Below are positions 44,900 through 54,975 of a stretch of 64,000 nucleotides of DNA, piece after piece. This stretch comes from Platanthera guangdongensis (lineage: Eukaryota > Streptophyta > Magnoliopsida > Asparagales > Orchidaceae). Position 1 is the stretch's first letter. Each line of letters starts with the position of its first letter. The notes below the pieces were generated by a model. It saw only the letters and a program-made list of their open reading frames with translations. It searched no databases and was not told where the DNA came from. Made by a program: the position numbers and the translations under genes. The DNA is taken from contig CM077159.1 in NCBI GenBank assembly GCA_039583875.1, positions 1,572,812 to 1,636,811 on the forward strand, given 5' to 3'.

Positions 44900-46740
44900 G
44901 GGTTGTACGCGTCAAGGAGGATCACCTTACAACATGGGGACACTGACAACATCATTGAAGGTATTAGACCTATCTCCCATCTTCTATTATCATCTATGGA
45001 GGCTATCAAGTCTTACAAATAAGGGGAGGAGGTATACTTCATCTACTTCGAGATGGCGGGAGCAGAAGCTTCTATTGTTGATATCCCAGTAGTTCGGGAT
45101 TTCTCCGACATATTTCTGGAGAAATTGCTCAGATTGTCACTGATTAGGGATATGGACTTCCATATTCAGTTGGTGTCGGGTGCAAAGCCTGTATCTCAGG
45201 CATCGTATAGGATGTCCCCCAAAGAGCTTCGGAGTTCAGGACCCAGTTGCAGGAGCTAGTGAGGTCAGGATTTTTCAGACCGAGCTTGTCACCATGGGGA
45301 GTACCAGTGCTATTTGTTAAGAAGAAGGATGGAACGTTGTGGCTCTACATCGACTACCAGGAGATGAACTGGTTGATAGTCTGAAACACGTATCAGTTAC
45401 CCTGGATTGACGAGCTTTTTGATCAGCTACAGGGAGCCCTTTGGTTCTCTAAGATGAATTTTAGGTCCGGGTACTATCATCAGGGCATTCAAGATAATGA
45501 TATCCCAAAGACAGCCTTTAGTTCTCGGTACGTCCTATACGAGTTCCTGATGTTGCCCTTCACGCTCACGAATGCACTTTCTGCATTCCTGAGTCTGATG
45601 AACCATGTCTTCGAGCCCTTCCTGGAAAGATTTATTATAGTTTCTAATGAGGACATTCTAATCTACTCTCGGACAAAGGAGGAGCATACCCAGCTTTTGG
45701 CACTAGTGTTGGGCAAGCTGTGAGAGCATCAGAAGTACGTAAAGTTTTCCAAGTGCCAGTTCTTGCTGTAGGAGGTAGCATTTTTGGGGCATACTACAAG
45801 TGGATCTGGGTTGGCCATGTAGCCGGCCACGGTACATGCAGTTCGAGATTGGACACGGCCAAAATCAGCTTAAAATGTATGCAGTTTCTTGGGACTGGTG
45901 GGATATTATCGCAAGTTCGTGTAGGGGTTCTCAAGGGTAGCACTCCCACTCACATCCTTGATGAAGAAGGATGCGGATTTTACTTGGACCGAGAAGTGGG
46001 AAGCAGTGTTACAAGAGTTTAAGGCCAGGCTCCCCTCTTCCCCCATCCTTACACTTCCATCTAGGAAGGAAGGATTTCAGATCTATATAGACGCATCATA
46101 TCAGGGGATGGTGTGGTTCTGATGCAGCATGGACAAGTTATTGCCTATGCTTCGAGACAACTAAAGAAGCAGGAGCAAAATTACCTCGTCCATGATTTAG
46201 GGCTCGGGGTAGTGGTATTCGGATTGAAGATTTCGAGGCATTACTTATATGGAGTTCATTGTGATATCTTCTTAGATCACAAGAACCTCACGTATATTGA
46301 CAAGCAGAAGGATCTAAATCTGCACCAGTGGAGATGACATGAGTTCCTGTGCGACCACGACTACAAGATGCATTATCACCTGGGGGAGGCGAACACCATG
46401 GTGGATGCCTTGAGTAGGAGAGCCGGCACTACTGGACCGGAGCCCCAGATGATGGCTATGGAGCTAGTACGTATGATGGAGCATATGCACATTACCATGG
46501 TTTCCATAGATGAGACAGGTGTTTATTGGGAGTACTTGAACTCCTTGGTCATCGAGTGTGGCATATGGGAGCACATCAGGACACAGTAGAGGCTAGATGA
46601 GGATTTGGAGCCAATATTCATAGACCTAAAAGGGTGTAAGTCGGAGGACTATTCTTTGCGTGATGTCCTCGTTCATTTTGTGGTTGTGTCTATATACCCG
46701 CAGGAGGCAAGAAGCAGATGAAAAATGCGAATTACCAAAA
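44900..46740 (+). pseudogene. Gyp-E RT-RNase H remnant
   Basis: DIPVVRDFSDIF at about 45078, [21 protein letters not shown] and the RT palm to about 45720. The catalytic FIDD position reads SNED (45643-45654), so polymerase activity is lost. RNase H follows in fragments: IYIDASYQG (about 46083), [21 protein letters not shown] and YHLGEANTMVDALSRR (about 46372). More than ten stops and several frameshifts. Integrase is absent because Sire-F interrupts. Confidence 0.8.
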
Positions 46741-47069
46741 TTTTCGATCGATAATGTTGGGTATTCTATCCACATTAACCCAGATTTGTATGAAGTCATC
46801 CTTGAACTAAGATGAATTAAGTTTGTATTTGATGCTTTTTCTAGTTGAGTGCTTGCAGGTTATAATTTCCAAGTGTGTACCAATGTCAGTTTACAATGAG
46901 TCACCAAACACAGGACCATATAATGTAATCCCTCATTGTGTGATCCATATTGTTGACTCATGTGTAACCTCTCTACTGGGACACACTTCATTTTCAAGTA
47001 CTAAAGTCATGGGAAGAAGGCTGGTTGTTAGTTAACATGAAGAAAATCACTTTTCAGTTGACAAAAATT

Positions 47070-47720
47070 TTCTAAGTGTTTTACTCGAGAAGATCAGTCA
47101 GTACTCGAGTAAGATTAAAGTTGTTCTCGAGATAGCCTGAAATTATTCTCGAGAAAGCCATGCAATACTCGAGTAGATCTTTACTACTTCTCAAGTAATC
47201 TTAAATGTTTGACTCAAAATATTTATAAGTGTTTTTCTCGAGAAGGACTTACAGTACTCGCGTAGAATTAAATATAGTACTCAAGTATGCTAAGTTAAGT
47301 ATTCGAGAAGAAGAAGCTATTCTCGAGAAAGCTTAGTGCAGTTCTTGAGAAATCTATGCGTACTCGAGTAGTTCATAACTCTCCTTCTCGAGTTACCTTA
47401 AATTCAAGTCAAAATATTTCTAAGTATTTTTCTCGAGAAGCCAAAGATTTTTTCTCAAGAAGGCCATATATAGTTCTCGAGAACTTGTTGTTGCTTCTCG
47501 AGACCCAGAAAAGTTTCTCGAAAGTCAGAAACCTCTGCTCGAGATACTTCCTTATTCTCGAGTAACAGAAGAACTCTTCTCGAGAACAGAAGTTTATTTT
47601 TCACGAGTAGGCCTTCTCATTCTCGAGAAACCAGAATTCCTCCTCCATACTTTCCTTAAGTATTTCTTCTTGAGATCTTCATAACTCTTCTCGAGAAACC
47701 GAAAATTCTTCTCGAGAAAA
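47070..47720. repeat. CTCGAG palindrome array in Sire-F LTR
   Basis: About thirty TACTCGAGTA, TTCTCGAGAA and decayed forms, 15-30 bases apart. Each intact word is a perfect 10-bp palindrome. The flanks are AT-rich. Confidence 0.9.
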
Positions 47721-48400
47721 CTTACCTCTCTCGAGAAATGCAGTGCAGTTTTCTGAAATTTCTTATGTACCTGCCAGATTCTATTTAAAATATGATTAAC
47801 ACTTGATTGGTCCATGTGGCGTGCATTTAATGTAATTTTGTTCGTTAAGGAGGGTCTATAAAAGGTCTTGTCAAAATTGACAAACTCCAAGAAGAATTTC
47901 CAAGTTTTCTGAATCATTTTCAGTTTCTAAATCGAGAAGCACCGCCGCTCAATTCTTCATCGTCGAACTACTCGATACAAGACTTCAAACAAGAAGGATT
48001 TCACCGATCAAGATTTTCAACAACTGCAAATCATCTCCTTGATCGTGGTGATCCTAAGTTCTCAGACACAAAGATTCTCAGATCTCTTCCCCAACTTTTC
48101 TGATAGGGCTTTTCAGTTTTTCAAGATGGAAGAACCCGAGATTCAGCTAGGATCTGTGAAGATATGTCTGTGTGATTTGATTGTAAATTCATTTGATTAT
48201 TGTAGGAGTTTTTCTTCGAGATTGTACGAGTTTTTTTTTCTAAGTTTTGTAGGAGTTGATCTCCGAGTTTTTGTAGTAGTTGCAATGCTCTGAGTTGTTG
48301 AAACTTTGTTCCGAGTTGTAGGATTGTTTTCAGTCCGAGAGAACAGTGGAGTAGCCAAGTCTTGTACATTGCTACATCGGTGAGGTGGAAAGTGGATGTA

Positions 48401-48426
48401 CCCAAGGTTGGGGAACCACTATAATT
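48401..48426 (+). promoter_or_regulatory. Sire-F core promoter block
   Basis: AGTGGATGTACCCAAGGTTG, then GGGAACCACTATAATT. Matches the block in the other Sirevirus-like LTRs; TATAATT is a weak TATA box. Confidence 0.65.
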
Positions 48427-48568
48427 TTTTGTGTCATCTGTGATTTCTTGTTTACTTTCTGTGTATCGCTCATACAATTTTATTCGGCAAAAAAACGCAG
48501 AACTCACCTATTCACCCCCCACCTCCCCCCTCTAGTTGATTTAGGTTGACAACTAAAACATTTTCAAT

Positions 48569-48580
48569 TGGTATCAAAGG
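48569..48580 (+). other. Sire-F primer-binding site
   Basis: TGGTATCAAAGG two bases after the LTR, matching initiator tRNA-Met with changes. The following leader TTGTTCATCAAAAGGTTAAC also occurs in Sire-G. Confidence 0.8.
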
Positions 48581-48639
48581 GAGGTTGTTCATCAAAAGGT
48601 TAACACCTTGAACAGATTAGCTTCTACTTTTCTTTAGAG

Positions 48640-49190
48640 TATACAAGCATAGATAGAGTCAAGGATTTTGCTAAGCTTCCCATATGCACCAAGGCAAACT
48701 TCCTCATGCGGAAGGAAAGGGTAAAGAAATTCATGGAAATACTGGATCAAAGGATCTTCATCATAGTGGAAGAAGGACCCTACATTCCTATGACGGTCTC
48801 CACTATTGACCGCACAAAGACAGTACCAAAAAAGCTGATGGATCTAGTTAAGGATGAAATTGCACTTGTCTCACTAGACAAGAAGGCCAAAAATATCATC
48901 GCAAGAGCAGTCGATGATTTTATTCCACAAAATATCATTCACTGCAAATCCGCCAAAGAAATGTGACAATCACTGATCGTGTTGATTGAAGGTACCAAAT
49001 AAGTGAGGGATGATAGAAGATCTCTGTTAAACCAGAAGTATGAGGCATTCAGGTAAGGAACCAAAGATAACATTGTAGATACCTTTGAAAATTTCTTCAA
49101 GATCGTCAACGGCCTAAGGAACTATGGCCGAGTCTTCACCAACGGAGAATTAAATGATAAGATCCTAAGATCCTTAAAAAGGGAATGGGA
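48640..49190 (+). pseudogene. Sire-F gag, N-terminal part
   Basis: Encodes KLPICTKANFLMRKERVKKF, IVEEGPYIPM, VPKKLMDLVKDE and YGRVFTNGELNDKILRSL, collinear with the first 200 residues of the Sire-G gag. Stops lie at 48964 (TGA, at a Trp position), 49000 and 49054, and no clear ATG aligns with the Sire-G start. Interrupted at 49190 by the Sire-G LTR; the five bases before it (TGGGA) should recur as a target duplication outside the window. Confidence 0.85.
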
Positions 49191-49323
49191 TGAAAGTCCA
49201 CCTAGTGTCAACTATCTTCACCTATGGGGGGGGGGGGAATAGGTGACGTGCAGCGTTTATGCGGAATTTAAAATTGTACCTGCACAATAAAAATAAACAA
49301 CACAGCACACAGAATACACAAGC

Positions 49324-49360
49324 TATTTATAGTGGTTCCCCGATTTGGGTACATCCACTT
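49324..49360 (-). promoter_or_regulatory. Sire-G core promoter block, copy 1
   Basis: Minus strand AGTGGATGTACCC...CGGGGAACCAC then TATAAATA (plus 49324-49331). Homologous to the blocks in Sire-1, Sire-F and Sire-H. The 5' LTR fragment has the same TATA at 57482-57489. Confidence 0.72.
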
Positions 49361-50032
49361 TCCCCCTTCGACCTATCTCCCAACAAGGGACGACTCGGTC
49401 TCTACTCCAACAGGATTGAAATCCAATCCTTGCACTATCGGAAGGAACCCTTCCACACGTAGGAGTCAACACTCCCACAACACGGGTTGCGCCCAACCCT
49501 TACAACTAGGAACCAACGTTCCTTTACAACAGAAATAAAACTAGAATGTACAAGAAATACAAAATACGTTTGGAGACTAAGGTGTCCCTCTTCGTAGACG
49601 ACGTGTTCTTGAAGTCCACGAAGAGTCCATAACCCTAGATCTCTCTTGGAGAAGATCTCCCCGGAACCAGCGGCGGCAAGATGGGCGGCGGCTAGGTTCA
49701 CGGGATCGGCGGCGACAATGATGTGCGGCTGCTGTACTCTGGAGATCCAAACTTCGTAGCAAAGCAAGCTAGGTCTTCCAACGGTCACACTAGTATCAAT
49801 TGTCTCGATCGATTCGGACGGGGAAGGTTTTCCCGATCAACAAATCAAGAGACAAAGGATCTCCGGTTAGACACGTGAGACGCTAAGCTAGGCTAAGCTT
49901 CTGTCGACGGGAGATCTGGGAGAAACCACGATCAACACCGGCGAATCAACTAGCGCGAGCGGCGTTTATGCGGAATTTAAAATTGTACCTGCACAATAAA
50001 AACAAACAGCACAACACACAGAATACACAAGC

Positions 50033-50069
50033 TATTTATAGTGGTTCCCCGATTTGGGTACATCCACTT
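50033..50069 (-). promoter_or_regulatory. Sire-G core promoter block, copy 2
   Basis: The second, intact copy of block and TATA box, created by the 709-bp duplication. Confidence 0.7.
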
Positions 50070-50889
50070 TCCCCCTTCGACCTATCTCCCAACAAGGGAC
50101 GACTCGGTCTCTTCTCCAACAGGATTGAAATCCAATCCTTGCACTATCGGAAGGAACCCTTCCACACGTAGGAGTCAACATTCCCACAACACGGGTTTCA
50201 CCCAACCCTTACAACTAGGAACCAACGTTCCTTTATAACAGAAATAAAACTAGAATGTACAAGAAATACAAACTACGTTTGGAGACTAAGGTGTCCCTCT
50301 TCGTAGACGACGTGTTCTTGAAGTCCACGAAGAGTCCACAACCCTAGATCTCTCTTGGAGAGGATCTCCCCGGAACCGGCGGCGGCAAGATGGGCGGCGG
50401 CTAGGTTCACGGGATCGGCGGCGACAATGATGTGTGGCTGCTGTACTCTGGAGATCCAAACTTCGTAGCAAAGCAAGCTAGGTCTTCCAACGGTCACACT
50501 AGGATCAATCGTCTCGATCGATTCGGACGGGGAAGGTTTTCCCGATCAACAAATCAAGAGACAAAGGATCTCCGATTAGACACGTGAGACGCTAAGCTAG
50601 GCTAAGCTTTTGTCGATGGGAGATCTGGGAGAAACCACGATCAACACCGGCGAATCAACTAGCGCGAGCGGCGACGGAGGCGGCGGAGCAGTTTCGTGAT
50701 TTTAGGTTAAGATCGGCTCGGCTTCTTTCTGTGTATCTACTGTTCAAAAAATACTCGTATATATACTGTAGACACTTTCAATATGACCGTTGTGGGTCCC
50801 ACAAGTAGAAACCCGAAATCCGGTTCAAAATAGTGCCAGCGGCAGAATCCGGTTCAGGGAGTTCCAGAAAAATGCCCAAGTCAAAATCG

Positions 50890-51170
50890 GCAAGAATCAC
50901 CTGTGATTCTCGTCGAATCGTCGAGAATCACCCTTGATTCTCGACGATTCGGCGAGAATCACAAAGTGATTCTCGAAGATCCGTCGAGAATCAAAGTGAT
51001 TCTCGTCGATCTGTCGAGAATCAAAGTGATTCTCGTCGATCCGTCGAGAATCACAAAGTGATTCTCGTCGAATCTGACTTGATTGCACTCTGATTTAGCC
51101 GGCGAGAATCATCCAGTGATTCTCGTCGATTCGGCGAGAATCACTTGGTGATTCTCGTCGATTCTTACTT
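50890..51170. repeat. GATTCTCGTCGA hairpin array in Sire-G LTR
   Basis: About ten alternations of GTGATTCTCGTCGA and CGTCGAGAATCAC, one every 25-35 bases. Neighbouring units pair into hairpins with 10-14 bp stems. Confidence 0.88.
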
Positions 51171-51498
51171 AGATGATTTTTCATCTTTCCATCCAAGAGC
51201 TGCTCCTTGACCCATCCTTGCTCCTTGTCTGCTCTTGCCTTAACACAACCCTGTACTTGAAATTAAGTACACTCCAATAGAGAGAGTACACGTAGGCCAA
51301 CACACTGATCTGCTCAACGAGGGATTACGTCGTGCAGACCCATGTATATTGACCTACTGCACCCTGACATTGGTGTGCACTTAGCGTGGAATAACTGCAA
51401 GCACAACTTGAAATATTTTGTCAAAAACATTGCCTATTTACCTTATCTTGTTCAGGGGCTTCTTCAAATCAGGTACGTTGTGGATATAATACCCAACA

Positions 51499-51800
51499 AT
51501 CTCCCCCTATTTGAAGAAGCCTAAACCCTACAAGCTAAGGTGAATAAAGCGTATGGGAATGAAAATCATAACCTTGAAATAAGTTGAGAGAGATATTCAT
51601 TACCGATACCAATTTCGTGCGGGCAAACTTTGGAGCCACCTTAGCCTTAGCCGAGAGGGTAATCTCCCCCTTTTCGGCTTCTGCAAATCTGGGTCAGTAG
51701 AATTTAACCCCTTGCTCCCCCTCAGTTCGTGCATCTGTGCTCACACTTGAGTTCCTTGCTCCCCCTCAGATCTTGCACGAGCCTGGAGCTTCTGTAGTCT
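51499..51800 (-). other. Sire-G 3' non-coding tail with repeated purine tracts
   Basis: The minus-strand tract ATAGGGGGAGAT (51499-51510) abuts the LTR. Further AAAAGGGGGAGATTA (about 51657-51675), CTGAGGGGGAGCAAG (about 51710-51725) and a second such tract (about 51757-51772) precede it, as in Sire-H. No coding seen. Confidence 0.8.
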
Positions 51801-54800
51801 TCATTCCTCATAGTTTAGCATTCCCAATTCAGTTTTGAAAAGACTGAACTTGGCTTCGTCTAAGGGCTTTGTGAATATATCTACAATCTGCTTGTCCGTG
51901 GGGACATAATAGAGAGAGATGTCCTTGTTCTCCACATGCTCCCGAATGAAGTGGTAGCGCACTTCAATATGCTTCGTTCTGCTGTGAGATACCGGATTGT
52001 TGGCAATTGCAATTGCACTGGAGGAGTCACAGTACATTGGTATTTCCTTGAACTGAAGGTCGTAGTCGGCTAACTGGTTTCTGATCCATAGGAGTTGTGC
52101 GCAACAGCTGCCTGCCGAGATGTACTCAGACTATGCTGTGGAGGTTGCAACACAATTCTGTTTCTTGCTGTTCCATGAGATAAGGCTCCTGCCGAGGAAT
52201 TGACACGTCCCGGAGGTGCTTTTCCTGTCATCCCTACTCCCTACAAAATCAGCATCTGAAAAACCTATTAGCTCGACATCATTGTTTCTCGGGTACCACA
52301 AGCCAAGATTGGGAGTACCTTTAAGGTATCTTAGAATTTGCTTTGCAGCGACATAGTGAGATTCCTTAATGTTCACCTGATATCTGGCACAGACACATGT
52401 GGAGAACATGATATCTGGTCTACTGGCAGTAAGGTAGAGCAGGGATCCAATGATGCTTCTGTATTTGGTTTCATCGAAAGGTTTACCTTTCTCATCCTTA
52501 TCCAGAGACATAGTGGATCCCATTGGAGTCCTCATAGAGGTTGCATTCTCCAAACCGAATTTATTAAGGAGTTCATTTGTGAACTTCGTCTGAGAGATGA
52601 AGATTCCATCCTCAGACTGTTTCACTTGAAGTCCCAAGAAATACTTGAGCTCTCCCATACTGCTCATTTCAAACTTTTCTTGCATAAGTTTAGAAAACTT
52701 TTTGCAAAGATTGTTGTCCGTTGAGCCGAATATAATGTCATCGACATAGATTTGCACCAGCAAAATCTTGCCTTTGGCTTCCCTGAGAAACAATGTTTTA
52801 TCTATTTTACCTCTAGAGAACTTGTTCTCAAGAAGAAAACTAGATAAAGTCTCATACCAAGCTCGTGGAGCTTGTTTTAAACCATATAGAGCTTTATTGA
52901 GAAAATACACATGATTGGGATAAGTAGGATTGACAAAACCTGGGGGTTGAGCGACGTATACTTCCTCTTTCAGGTCCCCGTTCAGGAATGCTGATTTCAC
53001 ATCCATTTGATAGACTGTGAATCCTTTGTGCGAAGCATACGCCAGGAACATTCTGATTGCCTCGAGCCTTGCCACTGGTGCAAAGGTCTGGTCGAAGTCA
53101 ATCCCCTCCTCCTGTCTATAACCTTGAGCTACCAGCCTTGCCTTGTTCTTTATGATGACACCATGTTCATCCAGCTTGTTTCTGAAGATCCACTTGGTGC
53201 CAATCACATTCTGCTTGTATGGTCTGGGAACTAGCGTCCAAACGTTGCAACGTTCGAATTGATGTAGTTCATCTTGCATGGCCAGAATCCATGCCGCATC
53301 TTTGTTCGCCTCGTCGAACTTCTTTGGCTCAACCTGTGACAGGAAGCTAAGATGCAAAACTTCGTTAATAGAGCTTCTTCGAGTTCTGACACCGACATGA
53401 GGATCTCCGATGATATGATCTCCAGGATGATCCCTCACGTGCCGGAGCTCTAGAAGTCTGGCGTCTGGAGCTTCGACTACTTCTTGGGCTTCTCCTTCTT
53501 CTAAGATATTTGTTTCATTTTGATCTTCAACATTCCCAGATGACGTGGAGGTTTAAACTTTGACGTACTTAGGAGTTTCATCTTTAGCGGTCTCATTGAG
53601 AATCAGCTGTTCAAGTCGTGCACCTGCATCTTCAAGAATACCACTGGAAGAATTGCTATTAAGCAAACTTCCTTCATCAAATACAACATTAATTGATTCT
53701 TCTACCACTAGGGTTTTCTTATTGAAGACCCTATATGCCCGACTGTGGGAACTATAGCCCATGAATATGCCTTTGAAGCATTTTTCACCAAATTTAGTAC
53801 GCGGGTACTTCCCATTATTCAGTACATAGCATCTGCAACCAAAGATCCTCAAGTAGGACATGGTTGGTTTCCTGCCTTTCAGCAGCTCGTAAGGCGTCTT
53901 ACGATGATGCTTGTTGATCAATGCTCGGTTTTGTACATGACAAGCTGTGTTGACAGCCTCTGCCCAGAAGTATTCTGGGAGAGAAGCGTCTTTCAACATT
54001 GTCGTGCAGACTTCAATGAGAGTTCTATTTCTCCTCTCCGCAACTCCATTTTGCTGAGGAGTGCGCGGGGAGGAAAACTCATGAAAGATACCTTGTTCTT
54101 AACAAAACTCTGTCATAGCACCATATTCGAATTCTGTTCCATGGTCACTTCTGATTTTGACCACTGGGCAGTTAAATTCGTTCTGAACCTGCTTGACAAA
54201 ACTAGTGAAGATGTCAAACGTATCCGACTTTCGTTTTAAGAAGAACACCCATGTAAACCGAGAATGATCATCAACTATCACTAGCGTATAGGACTTGCCT
54301 CCCAAGCTATGAACTTGCATTGGACCAAACAAGTCCATATGTAGAAGGTAAAGACATCGGGAAGAGTCTTTGTCTGCAATGCTCTTAAAGGTAGCCCGAG
54401 TCTGTTTGCCCATCTGGCATGCAGGACAGGGGCTATCTTTGATGCACTTGATAACGGGAGCATCCCTTACTAAGTTTTTATAAAACAACATACTAATTGT
54501 TTTGAAATTAATATGTGCCAATCTCTTGTGCCATTGTTCACAAAGAGATGCACTGCCTGTTGCCACAAGGCATATCGGGGTAGATGAATCTAAACTGAGA
54601 AAATCTAAGCAGAAGATATTTCTGCTCCTAATGCCTGATAATACCGTCTCAGAAGAGATACGTGAAATTATCAGACATTTATCCTTGCAGAACTTAACGT
54701 CATAACCTTTGTCACATAACTGACTTACACTGATCAGGTTATGGTTTAACCCTTCAACATAAGCCACGTCGGTGATAGAGATTATACCGTTGGAAATCAT

Positions 54801-54968
54801 ACCATAACCTCTTGTGACTCCTCGATCTGACCCTCCAAAGATGACTTTGGGTCCATTCTCGACTAGAGTGTAATCACGCAGCAGGCTTCTTGTCCCAGTC
54901 ATGTGCCGGGAGCATCCACTGTCCAAGTACCAGATTGGCGTTTTGGTGGCCTCTGTACATTCCTGCAA
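51801..54968 (-). pseudogene. Sire-G pol (protease, integrase, RT, RNase H)
   Basis: Minus-strand copia pol in the +1 frame relative to gag. Protease YLDSGCSRHMTG near 54925. HHCC (WHKRLAHINF...CPACQMGKQ) at about 54400-54530. Integrase HMDLFGP, RSDHGTEF and GVAERRN. RT with [13 protein letters not shown] and YVDD at 52737-52748. RNase [10 protein letters not shown]...RTKHIEVRYHF...ADIFTKPL-like VDIFTKPL, ending LNYEE. Three in-frame stops: TAA at 54101-54099, TAA at 53555-53553 and TAG at 52133-52131. Otherwise complete, so this copy is recent. Confidence 0.93.
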
Positions 54969-54975
54969 AACAAAA

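Larger units (their letters stand above)
43488..46754 (+). mobile_element. Gyp-E: old degraded gypsy, middle portion
   Basis: Plus-strand gypsy from the gag zinc knuckle through protease, RT and RNase H. It is cut on the left by the Gyp-D LTR edge and on the right by the Sire-F LTR at 46755, before integrase. It is the outermost element visible and the most decayed. Confidence 0.82.
46755..48566 (+). repeat. Sire-F 5' LTR
   Basis: 1812 bp, TGTTGGGTATTCTATCC...AAAACATTTTCA. Array at 47070-47720, core promoter block at 48401-48426, CTATTCACCCCCCACC at about 48510. Its start matches the Sire-G LTR start TGTTGGGTATTATATCC. Confidence 0.88.
46755..49190 (+). mobile_element. Sire-F: Sirevirus-like copia, 5' portion
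   Basis: 5' LTR 46755-48566, primer-binding site and gag, cut at 49190 by the Sire-G LTR. The gag is a close relative of that of Sire-G, so one member of the family jumped into another. The continuation lies beyond Sire-G and Gyp-C, off the right edge. Confidence 0.87.
49253..50670. repeat. 709-bp tandem duplication in Sire-G 3' LTR
   Basis: 49253-49961 and 49962-50670 are repeated head to tail with a few substitutions (for example CTACTCC/CTTCTCC, TTGCGCCC/TTTCACCC). Each copy carries the conserved core promoter block and a TATA box, so this LTR has two promoters. Confidence 0.93.
49191..51498 (-). repeat. Sire-G 3' LTR
   Basis: 2308 bp, minus strand TGTTGGGTATTATATCC...GTGGACTTTCA. A 709-bp tandem duplication (49253-50670) enlarges it from an expected 1.6 kb. 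A run of 12 G's on plus at about 49226 corresponds to the C run near the end of the other Sirevirus-like LTRs. Palindromic array at 50890-51170. Confidence 0.92.
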
